Part shown: positions 51,626 through 59,742 of the stretch, piece after piece | Numbering within the stretch: position 1 is the first letter of the stretch | Layout: each line of letters begins with the position of its first letter | Origin: Oxalobacteraceae bacterium AB_14 | GTDB taxonomy: Bacteria > Pseudomonadota > Gammaproteobacteria > Burkholderiales > Burkholderiaceae_D | Assembly: GCA_000381565.1 (NCBI GenBank) | Contig: KB906725.1 | Coordinates: 1,121,785 to 1,185,784, forward strand | Direction of reading: 5' to 3' | DNA length: 64,000 bases | Position numbers and translations under genes: made by a program | The notes under the pieces: model-generated | The model's input: only the letters and a program-made list of their open reading frames with translations | Databases searched by the model: none | Told to the model about the DNA's origin: nothing

Positions 51626-52810
51626 GTGCTACTGCTTGATCCCACCACGATTATCCTGATGTCGACGCTGATGGCCGGCGCGATGAGTGTCGTCCTGTAT
51701 TCAGCGCATTCGAGCTTCCCGGCGGAGATTAAAGGGTTGAATTACTGGGCGGCAGGATTGATATCGCTGGCCTGCGGTGCATTGCTGTTTAGCCTGAGAT
51801 ATAGCCTGGCAGGCGAATCCGTAGTTTTGCTCGGCGCCAATTCAGCCTTGGTTTGGGGCGTTGGCCTGGCGATGATAGGCACGCAGATGTTTTATGGCCG
51901 GAGGCCGGCCTGGTGGTTATTTCATCTGATCTGGGCATTGGATATGCTGGGCGTCGGATATTGGCTGGTTATTCAGCCGCATTTTGCTGCCCGCGTCGCG
52001 GTATTTTCCTTTCTGATTTCGGTATTTTATATAAATCAGGTTTTGATGGTGTGGCGTTATGGTGAACGTCATTTCTCCACTATATTATTCGGCGCGTTGC
52101 TGCTGTTTCAAACACTGGTTGTATTAACGCGTGGTTTTCTGGCTGTAATATTTGGCGGCGCTCAGGTTGATTTGACGAATGTCGGACCATTCCAAAGTCT
52201 TTATCTGGCCGCCGGCCATTTCATGGTTTTGCTACTGGCGGTAAACTTTAAGGCGGTGGCCACGCGGCGCCTGCAAACGATATTGGAACGCCGATCTACG
52301 CTCGATCCATTGACCCAGATATTAAACCGTCGCGGTTTCGCCGATATTTATGCCAAGGAGCATGCGCTGATGCGGCGTGAATCCACCGCCATGACCATGC
52401 TCAGCATCGATCTGGATTATTTCAAGAGGATTAACGACTGCCACGGCCACGCCACTGGCGACCGGGTTTTAATCGACGTGGCCGCCGTTATCGGTAAAGC
52501 GCTGCGGGTTTCCGATCACGTGGCGCGATTCGGCGGGGAAGAGTTTATTGTTTTGCTCCCCGTTACCGGACTAGACCGTGCGCACCATATCGCGGAGCGC
52601 ATCTTGAGCGCCGTGCGCGAACCCGGCCGGCCAGGATTGCCGGCTTACACCGTCAGCATCGGTATTGCTTGCCAGACAAGTGTCAACGAAGACCTGGACG
52701 CCATCCTGATGCGGGCGGACGAGGCGTTGTATCGGGCAAAGGAACGTGGGCGCGACCGTATCGAGATCGCGTCCGGGCCGGTGCCGCCTCTGCAGGTGAT
52801 ACAGGCTTAG
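51626..52810 (+). CDS. Membrane-bound GGDEF diguanylate cyclase
   Basis: About six hydrophobic segments cover residues 5-215. The GGDEF domain follows (LDPLTQILNRRGF, IDLDYFKRINDCHGH, RFGGEEFIVLLP, RADEALYRAKERGRDRI). The GGEEF active site indicates c-di-GMP synthesis. No RxxD inhibitory site is seen five residues before it. I use GTG 51626 (394 residues, GAGGA upstream); a GTG at 51569 would add 19 residues. Its stop overlaps that of trpC on the other strand. Codon usage in the first half is more A/T-rich than in nearby genes. Confidence 0.9.
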   Translation: MLLLDPTTIILMSTLMAGAMSVVLYSAHSSFPAEIKGLNYWAAGLISLACGALLFSLRYSLAGESVVLLGANSALVWGVGLAMIGTQMFYGRRPAWWLFHLIWALDMLGVGYWLVIQPHFAARVAVFSFLISVFYINQVLMVWRYGERHFSTILFGALLLFQTLVVLTRGFLAVIFGGAQVDLTNVGPFQSLYLAAGHFMVLLLAVNFKAVATRRLQTILERRSTLDPLTQILNRRGFADIYAKEHALMRRESTAMTMLSIDLDYFKRINDCHGHATGDRVLIDVAAVIGKALRVSDHVARFGGEEFIVLLPVTGLDRAHHIAERILSAVREPGRPGLPAYTVSIGIACQTSVNEDLDAILMRADEALYRAKERGRDRIEIASGPVPPLQVIQA

Positions 52811-53607
52811 TTGAACAGGCGCGCCAGTTCGGCGCCGGGATCGGTCGCGCGCATGAAGGCTTCGCCAACCAGGAAGGCGTGCACATTGGCCTCGCGCATG
52901 CGTTTGACGTCGTCCGGCACCATGATGCCGGATTCGGTGATGACCAGTTTTTCTTCCGGAATGCGGTCCAGCAGGGCCAGCGTGTTCTCCAGCGAGACCT
53001 CGAAAGTGCGCAAATTGCGGTTGTTGATGCCCAATAGCGCGGTTTTCAGGCGCAGCGCGGCCGTCAGTTCGTCGCCGTCGTGGGTTTCCACCAGCACGCC
53101 CATGCCCAGTTCGTGGGCGCAGGCTTCCATTTCCGCCATCAGGCCGTGGTCCAGCGCCGAGACGATCAGCAGGATCGCGTCGGCGCCCATCGCGCGCGCT
53201 TCGTAGATCTGGTACATGTCGATCATGAAATCTTTCCGCAACACGGGCAGCGCGCAGGCGGCGCGCGCCTGCTGCAAATACGCCACCGAACCCTGGAAGA
53301 ACTGCTCGTCCGTCAGCACCGACAGACATGCGGAGCCGTTGGCTTCATAGCTGGCGGCGATGTCGGCCGGACGGAAGTCGGCGCGCAGCACGCCTTTCGA
53401 CGGCGAGGCCTTTTTCACTTCGGTGATCACGCCGGCGTGGCCGGCGGCGATCTTTCCGCGCAGGCTAGCCTCGAAGCCGCGCAGGCCGGCGCGCAGTTCG
53501 GTGTTGCTTTCCACGTCGGCGCGCAGGCTGGCCAGGTTGCGGTGTTTTTTGGCGGCGGCGACTTCGTCGGCTTTGACTGCGAGGATTTTGTTCAGAATGT
53601 CGGACAT
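52807..53607 (-). CDS. trpC: Indole-3-glycerol phosphate synthase
   Basis: The 266-residue protein has the TrpC barrel motifs: ITEVKKASPSKG (phosphate/substrate Lys), LTDEQFFQGS, VLRKDFMID, LLGINNRNLRTFEV, ITESGIM and FLVGEAFMR. It closes the indole ring in tryptophan synthesis. It is the last gene of the trp unit, 7 bp after the LysE-type exporter. No hairpin terminator is seen before the convergent cyclase gene. The fused TrpF domain of E. coli is absent, as usual outside the enterobacteria. Confidence 0.97.
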   Translation of the reverse strand: MSDILNKILAVKADEVAAAKKHRNLASLRADVESNTELRAGLRGFEASLRGKIAAGHAGVITEVKKASPSKGVLRADFRPADIAASYEANGSACLSVLTDEQFFQGSVAYLQQARAACALPVLRKDFMIDMYQIYEARAMGADAILLIVSALDHGLMAEMEACAHELGMGVLVETHDGDELTAALRLKTALLGINNRNLRTFEVSLENTLALLDRIPEEKLVITESGIMVPDDVKRMREANVHAFLVGEAFMRATDPGAELARLFN

Positions 53608-53614
53608 GATTAGC

Positions 53615-54280
53615 CTAAGATGAATGTTGTTCGGCCAGCGCCAGGCGCAGGCCGAGTGCCAGGAACAGGCCGCCCGTCACGCGGTTCAGCCACAGCGCCA
53701 CCAGCGGCTTGACCTTCAGCCGCGCGCTGGCAAAGGCGGTGAAGACGGCCAGCCCGTTACACCACAACATACCGTTGAAATTGAAAATGCAGCCCAGGAC
53801 GATGAAAGCCAGCGGCTTGCTGGTGGAATCGGTATGGATAAACTGCGGCACGAACGCCAGGAAGAACAAGGCCACCTTCGGGTTGAGCACATTGGTCAGG
53901 AAGCCCTGGAAGAAGATTTTGCGATACGCCAGTGGCTGGGCCGCGGCGCGCGCGGCCGTTTCGGCGGCCGCCGCGTCATCGGCTTCGGCCCGCAGTTTCG
54001 CGCGCAGCATGCCGATGCCGACGTAGACGATGTAGGCCGCGCCGACCCACTTGACGGCCGTGAACGCGGTGGCCGACGTTGCCAACAGCGCCGACAAGCC
54101 CAGCGCCGCGGCGAAGATGTGGATCATGGTGCCGGCGCCTATGCCCAGTGCGGCGGCCGAACCTGCGCGCCAGCCCTGGGTGGCGCTGCGCGTCATGATC
54201 AGCAGCGAATCGGGACCGGGCATGATATTGAGCAGCAGCCCGGAGATTACAAACAGCGTCAGATCGTGGATGCCGACCAT
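53615..54280 (-). CDS. LysE/RhtB-family exporter inside trp operon
   Basis: The 221-residue protein has about six hydrophobic segments and the family signature NIMPGPDSLLIMTRSATQGWRAGSAAALGIGAG at residues 18-50 (given here in part: MPGPDSLLIMTRSATQGW). LysE/RhtB proteins export amino acids such as threonine, homoserine, lysine or leucine. It lies between trpD (11 bp) and trpC (7 bp) in the same direction, so it should be expressed with tryptophan synthesis. Export of an aromatic amino acid or its precursor anthranilate is a reasonable guess, not shown by sequence. Confidence 0.9.
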   Translation of the reverse strand: MVGIHDLTLFVISGLLLNIMPGPDSLLIMTRSATQGWRAGSAAALGIGAGTMIHIFAAALGLSALLATSATAFTAVKWVGAAYIVYVGIGMLRAKLRAEADDAAAAETAARAAAQPLAYRKIFFQGFLTNVLNPKVALFFLAFVPQFIHTDSTSKPLAFIVLGCIFNFNGMLWCNGLAVFTAFASARLKVKPLVALWLNRVTGGLFLALGLRLALAEQHSS

Positions 54281-54291
54281 GCAGGCCTCCT

Positions 54292-55329
54292 TTAGTTGGT
54301 TTTGCCGAGGCTTTGCGTGACCTCGACAAACTGCTGGACCTTGCGCATCGCGTCGCCGGAGGTGATGGCCGCGCGCGCGCGCGCCAGACCGTCCTCGATC
54401 GAGCTGGCCACGCCGGCCGCGTACAGCGCGGTGCCGGCGTTGAGCGCGACGATATCGTAGGCCGCGCCAGGCTCGCCGCGCAGCGCTTCCATCATCTTGG
54501 CTTTCGATTCGGTCGCATCGGCCACCTTCAGGTTGCGGCTGGCGATCATCTGCAGGCCAAAGTCTTCGGGATGGATTTCGTATTCGCGGATCTCGCCGTT
54601 CACCAGTTCACCGACCAGGGTGGCCGCACCCAGCGAGACTTCATCCATATTGTCGCGGCCAAAGACCACGATCGCATGCTGCGCGCCCAGGCGTTGCAGC
54701 ACGCGCACCTGGATACCCACCAGGTCGGCGTGGAACACGCCCATCAGGATATTCGGCGCGCCGGCCGGATTGGTCAGCGGCCCCAGGATGTTGAAGATGG
54801 TGCGCACGCCCAGCTCGCGGCGCACCGGCGCCGCATGCTTCATCGCCGCGTGGTGGTTCGGCGCGAACATGAAGCCGATGCCGGTCTGCGCGATCGATTG
54901 GGCGATCTGCTCGGGCTTGAGGTTGATGTTGGCGCCCAGCGATTCGATCACGTCGGCGCTGCCGGACGACGACGACACGCTGCGGCCGCCATGCTTGGCC
55001 ACGCGCGCGCCGGCGGCGGCGGCGACGAACATGGAAGCGGTGGAGATGTTGAATGTATGCGCGCCGTCGCCGCCGGTGCCGACGATGTCGAGCAGGCCGG
55101 TGGTGTCGGCCATCGGCACCTTGGTGGAGAACTCGCGCATCACCTGCGCGGCGGCGGCGATTTCGCCGATGGTTTCTTTTTTCACGCGCAGGCCCATGGT
55201 CAGGGCGGCGATCATGGTCGGCGACATTTCACCGGACATGATCTGGCGGAACAGGTGCAGCATCTCGTCGTGGAAAATCTCGCGGTGTTCGATGCAGCGC
55301 AGCAAAGCTTCTTGATGGGTGATAGGCAT
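54292..55329 (-). CDS. trpD: Anthranilate phosphoribosyltransferase
   Basis: The 345-residue protein shows the TrpD motifs: GTGGDGAHTFNISTAS (PRPP and Mg binding, about residues 86-101), VAKHGGRSVSSSSGSAD, FMFAPNHHAAMKHAAPVR, and GPLTNPAG. It joins anthranilate to PRPP. The 69-bp gap to trpG and 11-bp gap to the LysE-type gene indicate one operon. Confidence 0.97.
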   Translation of the reverse strand: MPITHQEALLRCIEHREIFHDEMLHLFRQIMSGEMSPTMIAALTMGLRVKKETIGEIAAAAQVMREFSTKVPMADTTGLLDIVGTGGDGAHTFNISTASMFVAAAAGARVAKHGGRSVSSSSGSADVIESLGANINLKPEQIAQSIAQTGIGFMFAPNHHAAMKHAAPVRRELGVRTIFNILGPLTNPAGAPNILMGVFHADLVGIQVRVLQRLGAQHAIVVFGRDNMDEVSLGAATLVGELVNGEIREYEIHPEDFGLQMIASRNLKVADATESKAKMMEALRGEPGAAYDIVALNAGTALYAAGVASSIEDGLARARAAITSGDAMRKVQQFVEVTQSLGKTN

Positions 55330-55398
55330 GGCAATTCCTTGTTCAATTTGGACGCGGATCGCAGCTAAAGCAGGCGCGCGCTGGGCGCACCGGTGTCT

Positions 55399-55962
55399 TT
55401 AGCGGACCAGGAAGTTCTTCAACAGTGCGTGACCGTGCTCAGACAGGATGGACTCGGGGTGGAACTGCACGCCCTCGATGTCGTATTCCTTGTGGCGCAC
55501 GCCCATGATTTCACCGTCGTCCGTCCATGCCGTCACTTCCAGGCAGGACGGCAGCGAGCTGCGCTCGATGGCCAACGAGTGATAACGGATCACTGTGAAG
55601 GGGGAGGGCAGACCCTTGAAGACGCCCACGCCCGTATGCGCGATGAGAGAAGTTTTGCCATGCATGACCTGCTTGGCGCGTATGACCTTGCCGCCGAACG
55701 CTTCGCCAATGGCCTGGTGGCCAAGGCACACGCCCAGTATCGGCTTCTTGCCGGCGAAGTGCTTGAGCACCTCGATCGAGATGCCGGCTTGCGACGGGTC
55801 TTTCGGACCTGGCGAGATGCAGATGTGGTCCGGGTTCAGTGCTTCGATTTCCGCAATCGTGATTTCGTCGTTGCGGTACACGCGTACATCCTCACCCAGT
55901 TCGCCGAAGTACTGCACGATGTTGTAGGTGAAGGAGTCGTAGTTGTCGATCATTAGCAGCAT
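55399..55962 (-). CDS. trpG: Anthranilate synthase glutamine amidotransferase subunit
   Basis: The 187-residue protein begins MLLMIDNYDSFTYN and has the class I amidotransferase triad: nucleophile Cys in GVCLGHQAIGEAF, and His/Glu in GVQFHPESI. It supplies ammonia to TrpE, and may serve PabB as well. ATG 55962 is chosen because GGGGAG is well placed; the frame upstream overlaps trpE. It starts one base after the trpE stop. Confidence 0.97.
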   Translation of the reverse strand: MLLMIDNYDSFTYNIVQYFGELGEDVRVYRNDEITIAEIEALNPDHICISPGPKDPSQAGISIEVLKHFAGKKPILGVCLGHQAIGEAFGGKVIRAKQVMHGKTSLIAHTGVGVFKGLPSPFTVIRYHSLAIERSSLPSCLEVTAWTDDGEIMGVRHKEYDIEGVQFHPESILSEHGHALLKNFLVR

Positions 55963-55963
55963 C

Positions 55964-57460
55964 TCAGAACTCCCCATCCAGGCCATCTTGCACTTGTTCG
56001 GCGGCGCGCAGCACGGCGCGCGCCTTGTTTTCAGTTTCCTGCCATTCCATCTCCGGGATCGAGTCGGCGACGATGCCGGCTGCGGCCTGGACGTACAGCA
56101 TGCCGTCCTTGATCACGCCGGTGCGGATCGCGATCGCGACGTCCATCTCGCCGCCGAAGGACAGGTAGCCGCAGGCGCCGCCGTAGATGCCGCGCTTGGA
56201 GATCTCCAGTTCGTCGATCACTTCCATCGCGCGCACTTTCGGCGCGCCGGTCAAGGTGCCGGCCGGGAAGGTGGCGCGCAGCACGTCCAGGTTGGACAGG
56301 CCGGACTTCAGCTTGCCCTCGACGTTGGAGACGATGTGCTGCACATGCGAGTATTTTTCGATGACCAGGCGGTCGGTGACCTTGACGCTGCCGATCTCGG
56401 AGATGCGGCCCAGGTCATTGCGCGCCAGGTCGATCAGCATCACGTGTTCGGCGATCTCTTTCGGATCGGCCAGCAGCTCCCTGGCCAGTTCGGCGTCGCG
56501 CTCCGGCGTCGCGCCGCGCGGGCGGGTGCCGGCGATAGGGCGCAGCGTGACTTTCTTCTCGCCGTCCGGCAGCGTCTCGTTGCGGACCAAAATCTCCGGC
56601 GAGGCGCCGACGATCTGCATGTCGCCGAAATTGTAGAAGTACATATACGGCGACGGGTTCAGCGAACGCAGCGCGCGGTACAGCGTCAGCGGCGAATCGA
56701 CGTAGGGCTTGCGCAGACGCTGGCCGATCTGCACCTGCATCAAGTCGCCGGCCATCACGTATTCGTGGGCCTTGGCGACGGCCTTCAGGTATTCCTCTTT
56801 CGGGAAATCGCGCGTGATGTCGGTGCGTACCGAGGCGCTGGTCACCGGCGCGTCGACGCCGCGGCGCAGCATCATGCGCAGGTCTTTCAGGCGTTGGCGC
56901 GCTTTGGAATACGATTCCGGCTGCGTGGTGTCGGCGTAGACGATCAGATACAGCTTGCCGCTCAGGTTGTCGATGACGGCCAGTTCCTCGGTCACCATCA
57001 GCTGGATGTCGGGCAGGCCCAGGTCATCCTTGGGCTGGGTGTGGGCCAGCGTTTTTTCGATGTGGCGCACGGTGTCGTAGCCGAAGTAGCCGGCCAGGCC
57101 GCCGCAGAAGCGCGGCATGCCGGGACGCAGCGCGACCTTGAAGCGCTTCTGGTAAGCCTCGATGAATTCGAGCGGATTGCCTTCGTGGGTCTCGATCACG
57201 GCGCCGTTCTTGACGATCTCGGTGCGCGTGCCGAAGTTGCGCAGCACGGTCGTCGCCGGCAGGCCGATGAAGGAGAAGCGGCCGAAACGCTCGCCGCCGA
57301 CCACCGATTCAAGCAGGAAGGTGTTCTTGCCGGCGTTCTGGGTCTGGGCCAGTTTCAGGTACAGCGTGAGCGGGGTTTCGAGATCGGCAAAGGCTTCGGC
57401 GATCAGTGGAACGCGGTTGTAGCCGTCGGTGGCCAACGATTTGAATTCGAGTTCGGTCAT
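55964..57460 (-). CDS. trpE: Anthranilate synthase component I
   Basis: The 498-residue protein begins MTELEFKSLA and has the N-terminal tryptophan-binding element LLESVVGGERFGRFSFIG (feedback inhibition site). The chorismate-binding motifs follow: GDLMQVQIGQR, PYMYFYNFG, RPIAGTRPRG, HVMLIDLARNDLGR, FPAGTLTGAPK and YGGACGYLSFGG. It turns chorismate into anthranilate using ammonia from TrpG. The gene is preceded by a Trp-codon leader and attenuator. The open frame seven codons longer lacks a ribosome site. Confidence 0.97.
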   Translation of the reverse strand: MTELEFKSLATDGYNRVPLIAEAFADLETPLTLYLKLAQTQNAGKNTFLLESVVGGERFGRFSFIGLPATTVLRNFGTRTEIVKNGAVIETHEGNPLEFIEAYQKRFKVALRPGMPRFCGGLAGYFGYDTVRHIEKTLAHTQPKDDLGLPDIQLMVTEELAVIDNLSGKLYLIVYADTTQPESYSKARQRLKDLRMMLRRGVDAPVTSASVRTDITRDFPKEEYLKAVAKAHEYVMAGDLMQVQIGQRLRKPYVDSPLTLYRALRSLNPSPYMYFYNFGDMQIVGASPEILVRNETLPDGEKKVTLRPIAGTRPRGATPERDAELARELLADPKEIAEHVMLIDLARNDLGRISEIGSVKVTDRLVIEKYSHVQHIVSNVEGKLKSGLSNLDVLRATFPAGTLTGAPKVRAMEVIDELEISKRGIYGGACGYLSFGGEMDVAIAIRTGVIKDGMLYVQAAAGIVADSIPEMEWQETENKARAVLRAAEQVQDGLDGEF

Positions 57461-57512
57461 GTCTTCTCTCCATGCCGCCAAGGGTGTGGGTGTGGGTTAG
57501 GCGGTGGTTTGT

Positions 57513-57557
57513 CAAAAAACCTGTCGGGTGCGCATTACGTGAGAATGCGAACGACAG
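57513..57557 (-). terminator. trp attenuator hairpin
   Basis: On the minus strand CTGTCG-TT-CGCATT pairs with AATGCG-CACC-CGACAG around a 7-nt loop, followed by GTTTTTTG. It lies just beyond the leader peptide stop and before trpE, the expected place for a transcription attenuator. Confidence 0.88.
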
Positions 57558-57560
57558 CAA

Positions 57561-57656
57561 TCAGTTTGGCTGAGTTTGCCAGGATTGCCAGCGTCGCCAA
57601 AGCCAGGCCTCAATCGAGCCGGTTTGGGTGACATTGTGTTTTTTGGTGAAAGACAT
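57561..57656 (-). CDS. trpL: trp leader peptide
   Basis: A 31-codon gene starts at ATG 57656 and ends at TGA 57561. It contains the run AWLWRRWQSW, four Trp codons in nine, which is very unlikely by chance. TTTGGC at 57596-57601 (within the Trp run) pairs with GCCAAA at 57565-57570 near the stop, a likely 1:2 pause hairpin. With tryptophan scarce, a ribosome stalled on the Trp codons would block the attenuator hairpin just downstream. The ribosome site is weak (GACCGAA). It lies 26 bp after the gph stop. Confidence 0.88.
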   Translation of the reverse strand: MSFTKKHNVTQTGSIEAWLWRRWQSWQTQPN

Positions 57657-57682
57657 TTCGGTCAGAGTGGTTCAGCTAATGG

Positions 57683-58366
57683 TTAATTATGCGAACGGAT
57701 CAAATTTGCGGCGTCGAGCAGCGTGGCTACTATACCATCGGAATCGGTTTTGTGTATAGCCTCTCCGTGATTGTAACCGTAAGGCACCGTCAGCACCGGG
57801 CAGCCCGCAGCGCGCGCGGCTTGCGCGTCGTTCGAGGAGTCGCCGATGGCCACCACCCGCGCCGGCGCCAGGCCGAAATCGGCGCACACCGTCTGCAGCG
57901 GCAGCGGATCGGGCTTCTTGCGCGGCAGCGAATCGCCGCCGTAGACCACCTCGAAGAAACCGTCCAGGCCCTTGAGCTTGAGCAGCGGCGTGGTGAACGA
58001 GATTGGCTTGTTGGTTACACAGGCCAGGCGCAGGCCCTGCGCTTTGAGCGCCGTCAGGCCTTCGATCACGCCCGGATACAGGGCGCTGTAGTTGCCGTTG
58101 ATGCTCAGGTAGTGGCGCTGGTAGGCGTCCATCGCGGTCTCGAAATGCGCTTCCACGCGGGCTGCGTCCCAATCGAGCCCCAGCACGGAGCGGATCAGGT
58201 TTTCCGAGCCTTTGCCGACCATCAGCGCGATCTGGTCTTGCGAGATCGGCTGCAGGTCCAGCTCCGTGCGCATGCCGTTGAGGGCCACGTGGAAGTCGGG
58301 GATCGTGTCCAGCATAGTGCCGTCGAGATCGATGATTGCGGCGCGCACGCCTGCCAGCACGCTCAT
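57683..58366 (-). CDS. gph: Phosphoglycolate phosphatase
   Basis: The 227-residue HAD-family protein has AIIDLDGTMLDTIPD (nucleophile Asp), a cap domain, VTNKPISF (motif II), KKPDPLPL (motif III Lys) and AIGDSSNDAQAA (motif IV). In this order after rpe and before trpE, Gph is the usual partner in Proteobacteria. It removes phosphoglycolate formed from DNA repair or oxygenase reactions. Its ATG at 58366 is 2 bp from the rpe stop. Read-through transcripts would enter the trp leader. Confidence 0.93.
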   Translation of the reverse strand: MSVLAGVRAAIIDLDGTMLDTIPDFHVALNGMRTELDLQPISQDQIALMVGKGSENLIRSVLGLDWDAARVEAHFETAMDAYQRHYLSINGNYSALYPGVIEGLTALKAQGLRLACVTNKPISFTTPLLKLKGLDGFFEVVYGGDSLPRKKPDPLPLQTVCADFGLAPARVVAIGDSSNDAQAARAAGCPVLTVPYGYNHGEAIHKTDSDGIVATLLDAANLIRSHN

Positions 58367-58368
58367 GG

Positions 58369-59034
58369 TTACACCGTCGCCAGTTGGGCGCGCATGGCGT
58401 CGATGACGGCCTTGTAGTCCGGCTTGCCGAAGATGGCGGAGCCGGCCACGAAGGTGTCCGCGCCTGCTGCCGCAGCGGCGGCGATGTTGTCGATCTTGAT
58501 GCCGCCGTCCACTTCCAGCAGGATGTCGCGGCCGGATTCGTTGATCAGGCGGCGCGCTTCGGCGATCTTCTTCAGCGCCTGCGGGATGAAGGACTGGCCG
58601 CCGAAGCCCGGGTTGACGGACATGATCAGGATCATGTCGATCTTGTCCATCACGTGTTCCAGGTAGCTCAGCGGGGTGCCCGGGTTGAACACCAGGCCGG
58701 CCTTGCAGCCGTGGTCGCGGATCAGTTGCAGCGAACGGTCGATGTGGTCCGACGCTTCCGGGTGGAAGGTGATGATGTTGGCGCCAGCCTTGGCGAAGTC
58801 CGGAATGATGCGGTCGACCGGTTTGACCATCAGGTGCACGTCGATCGGCACTTGCACGTGCGGGCGGATCGCTTCGCACACCAGCGGGCCGATGGTCAGG
58901 TTGGGAACGTAATGGTTGTCCATCACGTCAAAGTGAATGATGTCTGCGCCGGCGGTGACGACGTTGCGGACTTCTTCACCCAGGCGGGCGAAATCGGCGG
59001 ACAGAATGCTGGGAGCGATGCGGAAAGTGGTCAT
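58369..59034 (-). CDS. rpe: Ribulose-phosphate 3-epimerase
   Basis: The 221-residue barrel protein has IAPSILSADFARLGEEV, IIHFDVMDNHYVPNLTIGP, VHLMVKP, MSVNPGFGGQSFIP and LEVDGGI. These are the metal and catalytic Asp/His sites of Rpe in the pentose phosphate pathway. It is the first gene of the rpe-gph-trp unit. The promoter lies in 59035-59225, divergent from apaG. Confidence 0.96.
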   Translation of the reverse strand: MTTFRIAPSILSADFARLGEEVRNVVTAGADIIHFDVMDNHYVPNLTIGPLVCEAIRPHVQVPIDVHLMVKPVDRIIPDFAKAGANIITFHPEASDHIDRSLQLIRDHGCKAGLVFNPGTPLSYLEHVMDKIDMILIMSVNPGFGGQSFIPQALKKIAEARRLINESGRDILLEVDGGIKIDNIAAAAAAGADTFVAGSAIFGKPDYKAVIDAMRAQLATV

Positions 59035-59225
59035 GGCGTTGGACTGGCAAGAAAAAGATGCGCTATTTTACGCTGCCCGGCGCGACTGTATCGCTTTTGC
59101 GGTGGTTTTCAGCCGCGCCGTCCTTGCATACGGGGCGGATTTGCGGTGCAATGGGGGTCTGACGATATACAATCGCCAATTTTGCATAGAGCGATTACGC
59201 TTTTGCCAAGCTTTAAGGAATCTCG

Positions 59226-59600
59226 ATGGCCACTTACGAATTTACTGTGTCGGTCAGAACTCAGTACCTGCCGGATCAGTCGGACCCGGAACGCACCAAC
59301 TTTGTGTTTACCTATTCAATCACGATCAAGAACACCGGCACGGTGGCGGCGCAGCTGATCTCCCGCCACTGGGTCATCACCGACGCCAACAATCACGTGG
59401 AAGAAGTGCGCGGACTGGGCGTGGTCGGCCATCAGCCGCTGCTGCAGCCCGGCGAGCATTTCGAATACACCAGCGGCACGGCGCTGCAAACTCAGCAGGG
59501 CTCGATGGTCGGGGAGTACTTCTGCGTGGCCGAGGACGGCCACCAGTTCGAAACCAAGATCCCGGAGTTCGTGCTGTCGCTGCCGCGCACGCTGCACTGA
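59226..59600 (+). CDS. apaG: ApaG-family protein
   Basis: The 124-residue beta-sandwich protein has the ApaG features FTYSITIKNTGTVAAQLISRHWVITD, VVGHQPLLQPGEHFEYTSG (given in part: QPLLQPGEHFEYTSG) and MVGEYFCV. ApaG is conserved, loosely tied to magnesium/cobalt tolerance, and its exact role is not settled. It follows a 190-bp region holding promoters for both apaG and rpe. Its stop abuts the stop of the small membrane protein gene on the other strand. Confidence 0.95.
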   Translation: MATYEFTVSVRTQYLPDQSDPERTNFVFTYSITIKNTGTVAAQLISRHWVITDANNHVEEVRGLGVVGHQPLLQPGEHFEYTSGTALQTQQGSMVGEYFCVAEDGHQFETKIPEFVLSLPRTLH

Positions 59601-59732
59601 TTACTCTTGATCGTTTTCCTTGGCCGGCGGGGGCAGCTTTTTAGCCTTGCCCTTGCCTTGGTACATGGTCCACCAGACGATGAACACCAACAGGAAAAAC
59701 GCCACGCATGCTTCTATCATCAATACCCACAT
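59601..59732 (-). CDS. Small single-span membrane protein
   Basis: This 43-residue protein starts MWVLMIEACVAFFLLVFIVWW, a single membrane segment, followed by a Lys-rich cytoplasmic tail with PPPAKENDQE. ATG 59732 has AAGGA six bases upstream; ATG 59738 is the other choice. Such short spans often belong to small membrane-complex subunits or stress proteins, and here no partner is known. It starts only 10 bp from the divergent mltA start, so the two promoters must overlap each other's coding DNA. Confidence 0.65.
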   Translation of the reverse strand: MWVLMIEACVAFFLLVFIVWWTMYQGKGKAKKLPPPAKENDQE

Positions 59733-59742
59733 AGCCATCCTT

